5,006 nucleotides of DNA from Clostridia bacterium (lineage in GTDB: Bacteria > Bacillota > Clostridia > UBA1381 > UMGS1253): assembly GCA_017411585.1 (NCBI GenBank), contig JAFQPV010000348.1, positions 1 through 5,006 on the forward strand, in the 5' to 3' direction. Under the pieces are notes generated by a model, which worked only from the letters and a program-made list of their open reading frames with translations, did not search any database and was not told the DNA's origin. This document shows, in pieces, positions 1 to 3,957 of this stretch. The translations under genes and the position numbers were made by a program. Numbering within the stretch: position 1 is the stretch's first letter; each line of letters opens with the position of its first letter.

Positions 1-86
1 TGAAACTTGCAAGTCGCTTTTGAGTTCGTCGGTAACTACGCCTCGGTGGACTTTCACCACAGAGCATTGATATGCCCGTCATACAC
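1..86 (-). mobile_element. Group IIC intron, 5' end (domain I start), partial
   Basis: Read on the minus strand, the sequence directly after a terminator T-tract begins GTGTATGACGGGC, close to the GUGYGNC 5' end of bacterial class C group II introns. It is followed by a GGTGAAAGTCCACC hairpin (minus strand), equivalent to the GGGUGAGAGUCCC element early in domain I of introns such as the Oceanobacillus iheyensis one, and then by GTAGTTACC and GACTTGCAAG blocks in similar order. The insertion point, immediately 3' of an intrinsic terminator and in the same orientation, is the known target preference of group IIC introns. The rest, including any reverse transcriptase and the domain V/VI RNA, would lie to the left of the window. 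The match is from memory of intron sequences and not from an alignment. The 5' boundary at 86/87 is inferred from the GTG and the T-run. Confidence 0.72.
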
Positions 87-123
87 AAAAAAAGGTTTCG
101 GGAAAATTCCCGAAACCTTTTTT
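87..123 (-). terminator. Intrinsic terminator of the HMA copper-chaperone gene; intron target site
   Basis: A perfect 9-bp GC-containing stem is formed by 94-102 and 109-117, with a 6-base loop that can close by a further A-T pair. A-runs and T-runs on each side could extend it. On the minus strand the hairpin is followed by seven T residues (93 down to 87). The gene's TAA stop at 124-122 abuts the stem, so termination comes immediately after the coding region. The flanking runs make it bidirectional in principle. The putative intron starts at the next base. Confidence 0.9.
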
Positions 124-349
124 ATTGAATTTCTCCTGCAAATTCAAACCCGCAGCTTTCTATTGCCGTTTTGATTGCTTCCGCATCAATTGCAGCTGCA
201 GTAACGGTAACTGCGCCCTTTTCCAGGTCAATTTCCGCTTTTGTCCCCTTCAGCTTTTCCAGGGCTGTTTTTACAGCCGCACTGCAACGCGGACACGCCA
301 TACCTTCCACCTTAAACACCTTTGTAACTTTTTTTCCGAATCCGAACAT
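122..349 (-). CDS. Heavy-metal-associated (HMA) domain protein, CopZ-like copper chaperone
   Basis: This 75-residue protein is a single ferredoxin-like HMA domain. The metal site is the GMACPRC motif at residues 16-22, a GMxCxxC whose Cys19 and Cys22 would bind Cu(I) or a similar soft metal. The remainder follows the usual beta-alpha-beta-beta-alpha-beta order: a helix after the motif (about 22-34), strands around 38-51 and a second helix around 54-65. It is cytosolic, with no signal peptide, and matches the length of free-standing chaperones that hand copper to P-type ATPases. Start: ATG at 349 is preceded by GGAGG seven bases upstream. It is a monocistronic unit with its own promoter and terminator. 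No CopA ATPase or CsoR regulator is in view, so the partner and the metal are inferred. A mercury-type HMA protein is a less likely alternative. Confidence 0.88.
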   Translation of the reverse strand: MFGFGKKVTKVFKVEGMACPRCSAAVKTALEKLKGTKAEIDLEKGAVTVTAAAIDAEAIKTAIESCGFEFAGEIQ

Positions 350-381
350 ATTAATTCCTCCGTTTCCATAATTCTATATTT

Positions 382-410
382 ATTTTACTCCCATTTTTTA
401 AAAAATGCAA
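382..410 (-). promoter_or_regulatory. Sigma-A type promoter for the HMA gene
   Basis: On the minus strand TTGCAT (410-405) and TAAAAT (387-382) are separated by exactly 17 bases. The predicted start of transcription near 375 leaves a leader of about 26 bases, with the GGAGG ribosome site before the ATG at 349. No clear copper-regulator operator (CsoR or CopY type) could be recognised around it. Confidence 0.6.
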
Positions 411-456
411 GTCTGCCTGTCCATATTACATTCTGCTTACATTCAAACGCATTTCG

Positions 457-485
457 TTGACAGTAAAAGGAATTTTTGGTATACT
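457..485 (+). promoter_or_regulatory. Near-consensus sigma-A promoter for the PqqD/S26 operon
   Basis: TTGACA (457-462), a 17-base spacer and TATACT (480-485) give an almost perfect housekeeping promoter. Transcription would begin near 492, leaving a leader of about 36 bases before the ATG at 528. It is the strongest-looking promoter in the window and suggests constitutive expression unless a repressor acts. It is divergent from the HMA promoter, with about 46 bases between the two -35 elements and no gene between them. Confidence 0.85.
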
Positions 486-512
486 TAACGCAAGAATGGA
501 CCCGTGTACACT

Positions 513-520
513 AAGGGGGA
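513..520 (+). promoter_or_regulatory. Ribosome binding site that fixes the PqqD start at 528
   Basis: AAGGGGGA lies seven bases before the ATG at 528. The frame is open from a GTG at 504, but that codon lies upstream of this ribosome site and has none of its own, so the shorter start is preferred. Confidence 0.85.
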
Positions 521-527
521 ATTTACC

Positions 528-794
528 ATGAAATTAAAAGACGGTTTTTTACTTAAAACAGTTGCCGGCAGCAAAATTGTTGTGCCGATTGGCGAACAAA
601 GTTCTGCATTTAATGGTATCATTACGCTTTCCGGCAGCGCAGCATTCCTGTGGGAGAAATTGCAGGTTGGTGCAACAGAAGAAGAACTGCTTGATGCACT
701 TCTTACTGAATATCGTGTAGACAGAGATTATGCCGCAGCAGATTTGAAGCGTTTTATTGAAAAATTACATACAGCGGGAATGTTGGAAGCCTGA
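528..794 (+). CDS. PqqD-family peptide-binding protein
   Basis: This 88-residue protein resembles the PqqD fold (RiPP recognition element). An N-terminal beta region (about residues 5-34) leads to an SGSAAFLWEKL segment (35-45), the counterpart of the family's conserved small-residue, aromatic, L-W stretch. Next comes a TEEELLDALLTEY helix (50-62), a V-D turn, and a final helix ending in KLHTAGMLEA. The winged-helix layout and length fit PqqD proteins, which bind a precursor peptide and present it to a modifying enzyme, often a radical SAM protein. No such enzyme or precursor is in the window. The gene is first in a two-gene operon, and the next start codon follows its TGA after a single base. 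The peptide-chaperone role is inferred from the family. The partner is probably the downstream protease-like protein or something encoded elsewhere. Confidence 0.82.
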   Translation: MKLKDGFLLKTVAGSKIVVPIGEQSSAFNGIITLSGSAAFLWEKLQVGATEEELLDALLTEYRVDRDYAAADLKRFIEKLHTAGMLEA

Positions 795-795
795 T

Positions 796-1215
796 ATGGA
801 ACATATAGAAATGCAACTTATTGCCGAATGTATGCAGGATGCATTTGCACAAGGCAAAACCTTTTCCTTTACACCGTATGGTGACAGTATGTTACCAACC
901 ATACAAAACGGCAAACACTTCGTTACTTTCACGCAATGCATAAACCCGAAAGTCTATGACATTGTGCTATACCGCAGACCCAGCGGCATGTATGTCCTGC
1001 ATCGCATCGTGGGTAAGCTGCGCGATGGTTTTATGTTGTGCGGAGATAATGAAAACACGATTGAATATCCGATTTATCAAAAGGATATGATTGCAAAGGT
1101 TATTGCAATCCGCGACGAAAACGGCAAATCAATTTCTTTGCACTGCAAGGGCCTTGTAAAAAAGCTGTGGCTAAAAAAAGTTAAACTCTTCATTAAAAAA
1201 ATCCTTTGTTCATAA
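796..1215 (+). CDS. S24/S26 family signal-peptidase-like protein, PqqD-linked
   Basis: This 139-residue protein carries the S24/S26 catalytic core. TPYGDSMLPTI (residues 26-36) holds the presumed nucleophile Ser31. DIVLYRR (55-61) matches the box C strand. YVLHRIVG (66-73) provides His69 as the general base, and CGDN (82-85) is the box E equivalent. Histidine in place of lysine puts it nearer the archaeal/ER/SipW Ser-His type than the classic bacterial LepB type. There is no N-terminal membrane anchor. Instead the last 22 residues hold eight lysines among hydrophobics (KGLVKKLWLKKVKLFIKKIL), probably an amphipathic membrane-surface helix. Start: ATG at 796, with GGAAG at 785-789 inside the upstream gene. 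An in-frame TTG at 757 is rejected because it would overlap PqqD by 38 bases. It is likely to cleave, or to have once cleaved, a peptide bound by the PqqD partner; substrate unknown. Confidence 0.78.
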   Translation: MEHIEMQLIAECMQDAFAQGKTFSFTPYGDSMLPTIQNGKHFVTFTQCINPKVYDIVLYRRPSGMYVLHRIVGKLRDGFMLCGDNENTIEYPIYQKDMIAKVIAIRDENGKSISLHCKGLVKKLWLKKVKLFIKKILCS

Positions 1216-1232
1216 TGAACAAAGGATTTTTT
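1195..1232 (+). terminator. Bidirectional terminator with the stop codon in its loop
   Basis: A perfect stem of 17 pairs (1196-1212 with 1216-1232) encloses only the three bases TAA at 1213-1215, which are the stop codon of the S26 gene. The outer part is an A-run against a T-run, so a U-tract follows the GC-containing core on either strand. The hairpin therefore covers the last codons of the plus-strand gene and ends 17 bases beyond its stop. The convergent purC gene stops at 1249 and probably uses the same element on the minus strand. Confidence 0.92.
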
Positions 1233-1248
1233 GGTTGTCGTTTTTTAC

Positions 1249-1932
1249 TTATCTGTTTAAAATCAGCTTAGTCAACTCAACCGGCTCAACAATTTTGTCA
1301 CCCTTGTATACGCGCATATTACCGGATGCAATTTCATCAATTAAGATAACTTCGCCGTTGTTGTAACCAAACTCAAACTTAATATCCCACAAATCAAGGC
1401 CGATGGTCTTTAAATCGTCTGCAACGATTTTTGTAATCTTCAATGTCTGCTCCTTCATACTTGCAAACATTTCCTCGCTCATTACGCCGAGCGCAGCAAG
1501 ACCTTCACTTGTTACAAGCGGATCACCCTTTTCATCATTTTTAAAGGTGCACTCTACATAACCGCCTTCAAGCACGGTACCATCTTCCATATATTCGCCG
1601 TATCTGCGAATAAAGCTACCGGTTGCAACCAAACGGCAAATAACCTCCAAGCCATGACCGAACACAGTCGCCGGAAGAACTTCCATCGTTGCCTCATCCA
1701 CATTTGCACTTACATAATGTGTCTTAATGCCAGCCTTTTTAAGCAGGTCAAAATAATATACAGATGTACGAAGATTTGCCTTGCCAATGCCTTCAATTGT
1801 TAAACCAACGCTGTTTTCACCCGGATCAAATACGCCATCCTTGCCTGTACAATCATCCTTAAACTTCAGCATGACATTACCATTATCCAGTTCATACACA
1901 TCTTTGGTTTTACCTTCGTATAACTTCTTCAT
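1249..1932 (-). CDS. purC: Phosphoribosylaminoimidazole-succinocarboxamide (SAICAR) synthase
   Basis: This ATP-dependent cytosolic enzyme joins aspartate to CAIR to make SAICAR in de novo purine synthesis. The 227-residue length is normal for single-domain PurC (about 235). Visible motifs are the N-terminal LYEGKTKDVY (4-13) of the ATP-grasp-like fold, FKDD (24-27), CRLVATGSFIRR (99-110) at the RNxxAGSxxRR position, KFEFG (185-189), and LIDEIASGNMRVY (197-209) where canonical enzymes have DExSPDxxRxW. Loss of the SPD triplet, and TGKDGVF instead of the TAFNG-type segment, mark a divergent subfamily that I recall from gut Clostridia. Start: ATG at 1932, with AAAGGAG upstream. It is monocistronic, with its own promoter, convergent with the S26 gene and divergent from the reductase. 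No other pur gene is nearby. The family call is firm; equal activity is inferred. Confidence 0.93.
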   Translation of the reverse strand: MKKLYEGKTKDVYELDNGNVMLKFKDDCTGKDGVFDPGENSVGLTIEGIGKANLRTSVYYFDLLKKAGIKTHYVSANVDEATMEVLPATVFGHGLEVICRLVATGSFIRRYGEYMEDGTVLEGGYVECTFKNDEKGDPLVTSEGLAALGVMSEEMFASMKEQTLKITKIVADDLKTIGLDLWDIKFEFGYNNGEVILIDEIASGNMRVYKGDKIVEPVELTKLILNR

Positions 1933-1970
1933 ACAAAAAACTCCTTTATTTCAAATTAACTACCGATATT

Positions 1971-1999
1971 AGCATAGCACTTTTTTGAAAAAAAATCAA
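1971..1999 (-). promoter_or_regulatory. Extended -10 promoter for purC
   Basis: On the minus strand TTGATT (1999-1994), 17 bases and TATGCT (1976-1971) are present, with a TG one base before the -10 (extended -10). The transcript would start near 1964 and carry a leader of about 31 bases to the ATG at 1932. That is too short for a guanine or purine riboswitch, so any purine control would have to act at the promoter. No PurR-box pair of the Bacillus CGAA type was recognised. Confidence 0.68.
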
Positions 2000-2022
2000 T
2001 GTAAAATTAAGAAAAACAGAGA

Positions 2023-2055
2023 TTTTGTCACATTGTACAAAAAATGGAAATTCCA
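2023..2055. promoter_or_regulatory. Two small inverted repeats between divergent promoters, possible operators
   Basis: TTTTGT (2023-2028) and ACAAAA (2037-2042) form a 6-bp inverted repeat with 8 bases between; the second arm overlaps the 8-base palindrome TTGTACAA (2033-2040). Just beyond it TGGAA-A-TTCCA (2045-2055) is a perfect 11-base dyad. They sit about 60 bases upstream of the purC start of transcription and about 50 upstream of the reductase start, where a regulator could act on either gene. Short dyads in AT-rich DNA arise by chance, so this is tentative. Confidence 0.25.
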
Positions 2056-2070
2056 AACAATCAGTTTCTA

Positions 2071-2099
2071 TTTATTTTTTAAGTCAACTGTGCTATAAT
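2071..2099 (+). promoter_or_regulatory. Extended -10 promoter for the aldo/keto reductase
   Basis: A consensus TATAAT (2094-2099) is preceded by TGC, giving an extended -10. The -35 region at 17 bases is only TTTATT (2071-2076), which is poor and T-rich, so recognition probably depends on the extended -10. Transcription should begin near 2106, just at the ribosome site, leaving a leader of about 12 bases. Confidence 0.7.
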
Positions 2100-2105
2100 G
2101 TATTT

Positions 2106-2113
2106 GAGGTGAG
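2106..2113 (+). promoter_or_regulatory. Ribosome binding site that fixes the reductase start at 2118
   Basis: GAGGTGAG precedes the ATG at 2118. The frame stays open upstream to about 2025, but that stretch lies before the promoter and encodes nothing resembling the family. The family's N-terminus begins with the YRKDKYGNDLSLLGFGCMR segment. Confidence 0.88.
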
Positions 2114-2117
2114 CAAA

Positions 2118-3296
2118 ATGCAATATCGCAAGGATAAATATGGAAATGACCTTTCTTTACTCGGCTTCGGCTGTATGCGCTTTACAAAGAAAGCCGGCAA
2201 GGTGGATTTTAAAAAAGCAGAGCATGAAATCATGACCGCATACAAAGGCGGTGTAAATTATTTTGACACAGCATATATCTACCCCGGCAGCGAAGCCTTA
2301 ATCGGCGAAATATTCGAAAAGAATCAGATTCGCGATAAAATCAACATCGCAACCAAGCTGCCGCATTACCTCATTAAAAGCCGCGAAAGCTTAGACAAAC
2401 TTTTTAACGAAGAATTAACGCGTCTGCGCACAGACTATATAGATTATTATTTAATGCATATGCTGACGGATATTGACGCATGGGAACGTATGAAAACACT
2501 TGGCATTGAAGAATGGATTGCAGAAAAGAAGGCAAGCGGACAAATTCGACAAATCGGCTTTTCCTATCACGGCAACACAGAGATGTTCTGCCGTTTAATC
2601 GATGCCTATGACTGGGATTTTTGCATGATTCAGTACAATTATATGGATGAGCACAGCCAGGCAGGCAAACGCGGTTTGCAATATGCAAGTCAACGAGGGC
2701 TGCCCGTCATCATTATGGAGCCACTGCGCGGTGGCAAGCTTGTAAATCTTCTCCCTGACAATGCAAAGCATATCTTTGCCGACTATAAAATCAAACGCTC
2801 CCCTGCCGAATGGGCCTTTCGCTGGCTTTGGAACCAGCCGGAAGTCACCTGTGTGCTCTCCGGCATGAACTCGGAAGCGATGATTTCGGAAAACATCAAA
2901 ACGGCATCCGAGGTGCAAATCGGCGAGCTTGGCAAAGAAGATGAAGAAATGCTGCAAAAGGTCTGCAATGCAATCAATGCCAAAATGAAAGTCGGCTGCA
3001 CCGGCTGCGGCTATTGTGTGCCTTGTCCGAAAAATGTAGATATTCCCGGCACCTTTGCCGCATATAATCGCTTGCATAGCGAAAACTGGTTTGCAGGCAC
3101 AAAGGAATATCTGATGTGCACGACCTTTCGCAAAACGCCGACCGCCGCTTCCAACTGCATTGGCTGTGGCAAATGCGAGCAGCACTGTCCGCAAGCAATC
3201 CCCATCCGCGAAAAGCTTGCCGATGCGCAAAAGGAGCTGGAAGGACCGGCATATAAAATTGTACGCAAGCTCGCAAAATGGTTTGTAAAATTCTAA
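2118..3296 (+). CDS. Aldo/keto reductase with C-terminal double 4Fe-4S ferredoxin domain
   Basis: This 392-residue protein combines an AKR (alpha/beta)8 barrel (about 1-290) with a ferredoxin-like C-terminus. The AKR catalytic tetrad is visible: Asp50 and Tyr55 in YFDTAYIYPGSE, Lys80 in IATKLP, and His114 in YYLMHML. Two cysteine motifs follow: C294-x2-C297-x2-C300-x2-C303-P, and C347-x2-C350-x2-C353-x3-C357-P, enough for two 4Fe-4S clusters. This is the COG1453-type predicted oxidoreductase common in anaerobes. It probably moves electrons between NAD(P)H or ferredoxin and a carbonyl or similar substrate, which cannot be named from sequence. It is cytosolic, with no membrane segments; the C-terminal tail is basic (IVRKLAKWFVKF). 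It is a single-gene unit with its own promoter and terminator, divergent from purC. Length and all key residues are intact. Confidence 0.93.
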   Translation: MQYRKDKYGNDLSLLGFGCMRFTKKAGKVDFKKAEHEIMTAYKGGVNYFDTAYIYPGSEALIGEIFEKNQIRDKINIATKLPHYLIKSRESLDKLFNEELTRLRTDYIDYYLMHMLTDIDAWERMKTLGIEEWIAEKKASGQIRQIGFSYHGNTEMFCRLIDAYDWDFCMIQYNYMDEHSQAGKRGLQYASQRGLPVIIMEPLRGGKLVNLLPDNAKHIFADYKIKRSPAEWAFRWLWNQPEVTCVLSGMNSEAMISENIKTASEVQIGELGKEDEEMLQKVCNAINAKMKVGCTGCGYCVPCPKNVDIPGTFAAYNRLHSENWFAGTKEYLMCTTFRKTPTAASNCIGCGKCEQHCPQAIPIREKLADAQKELEGPAYKIVRKLAKWFVKF

Positions 3297-3305
3297 TTAA
3301 TAAAG

Positions 3306-3348
3306 AAGAAACGCAGTCATTATATAACGGCTGCGTTTCTTTATTTTT
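3306..3348 (+). terminator. Intrinsic terminator after the aldo/keto reductase
   Basis: An 11-bp stem (AAGAAACGCAG at 3306-3316 with CTGCGTTTCTT at 3331-3341) encloses a 14-base loop and is followed by a T-rich tract (ATTTTT). It begins 10 bases after the TAA stop. On the minus strand the trailing bases CTTTATT are less uniform, but it might also stop transcripts from the YgjV gene, which otherwise shows no clear terminator of its own. Confidence 0.85.
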
Positions 3349-3450
3349 CTGTTTTTTTCGCATTTCCTCTATGTGTCTGTTTTCTTTTTGTTTCGCCCAG
3401 AACAAACAATTGCTTTGATGCCCAATTTTTGCATAGAATGTTGGCGTATG
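3349..3450. other. Intergenic spacer without recognisable gene
   Basis: This stretch of about 100 bases lies between the reductase terminator and the end of the YgjV gene. It is T-rich on the plus strand (a consequence of AT content). Apart from a weak 5-bp GCATA/TATGC arm pair near 3431-3450, I see no stable hairpin, promoter or open frame that I would support. Confidence 0.5.
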
Positions 3451-3957
3451 CTACGATTTTCTATTTCTATATAGAGCGATGATTACAGAAATAAAAGCAA
3501 AAGTCTCACCGATTAACCCCATAAATGAATGAACAAAAATATCATATGTAAACATCATAACGTTATTTGATAACCCTATTATTCTGGCTACTTTAACATT
3601 CTTTTGCCAGAAGGAATATGTCGCAAGCGACGATACAACAGCCGGTAAAAGGCTGTAGTATCCTTTCCATGTTACCACCGCTGAAGCAAGGTTAAATGCA
3701 ATGAAAACCCACAGCCATACTTTTGCACCAAAGAATTTTCGATTGTTCCGCAGAAAAATATTCTCTCTTACAAAGCATATCATATTCATTGCAAAAGCTG
3801 AAGTTGCACCAATGAGCAAATAGTGAAGTGCCCATAAAATATCCATGACCATTTTCATTATCAAAACATTCTTCATTGTTTTGAAATGATACATTAAAAC
3901 AAATATCACTATTCCGCAGATTCCAAAAATCTGCGCCAAAATCCAAATGATGTCCAT
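3451..3957 (-). CDS. YgjV-family inner membrane protein
   Basis: This 168-residue, very hydrophobic protein has about six likely membrane segments: residues 4-22, 33-60 (two closely packed stretches), 79-97, 102-117, 126-141 and 146-163, with basic loops such as RNNRKF. It resembles the Imp-YgjV family in the IGATSAFAMNMICFVRENIFLR segment (49-70; family pattern roughly G-A-x-x-A-x-x-N-x-x-x-x-x-R), the SSLATYSFWQKN segment (109-120) and the terminal repeat of that layout. Function is not known for this family; a transport role would be speculation. Start: ATG at 3957, with AAGGGAAG about six bases upstream. Its start overlaps the stop of the upstream glycosidase-like gene (TAATG), so the two are very probably translated together. 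Stop is TAG at 3451. No signal of truncation. Confidence 0.72.
   Translation of the reverse strand: MDIIWILAQIFGICGIVIFVLMYHFKTMKNVLIMKMVMDILWALHYLLIGATSAFAMNMICFVRENIFLRNNRKFFGAKVWLWVFIAFNLASAVVTWKGYYSLLPAVVSSLATYSFWQKNVKVARIIGLSNNVMMFTYDIFVHSFMGLIGETFAFISVIIALYRNRKS

Noticed and set aside
2..70. Short open stretch on the plus strand entering from the left edge and ending at a TGA
   Set aside because: The same bases read on the minus strand match the start of a group IIC intron, and no terminator or ribosome-site context supports a plus-strand protein end here.
504..527. GTG start that would add eight residues to the PqqD protein
   Set aside because: It lies upstream of the clear AAGGGGGA ribosome site that precedes the ATG at 528, and it has no ribosome site of its own.
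757..795. TTG start that would lengthen the S26 protein by 13 residues and overlap PqqD
   Set aside because: The ATG at 796 fits the operon spacing and GGAAG ribosome site; the extra residues only reflect the PqqD gene in another frame.
2025..2117. Upstream extension of the reductase open frame
   Set aside because: It covers the promoter and lies before the ribosome site at 2106-2113; family N-termini begin near the ATG at 2118.
2595..3230. 211-residue open frame on the minus strand inside the reductase gene
   Set aside because: It is antisense to a gene with intact catalytic and cysteine motifs, has no ribosome site or family resemblance, and is a by-product of codon bias.
3431..3450. GCATA/TATGC arms after the YgjV gene as a possible terminator
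   Set aside because: Only five pairs, with a short imperfect A/T tail; far weaker than the other terminators in the window.
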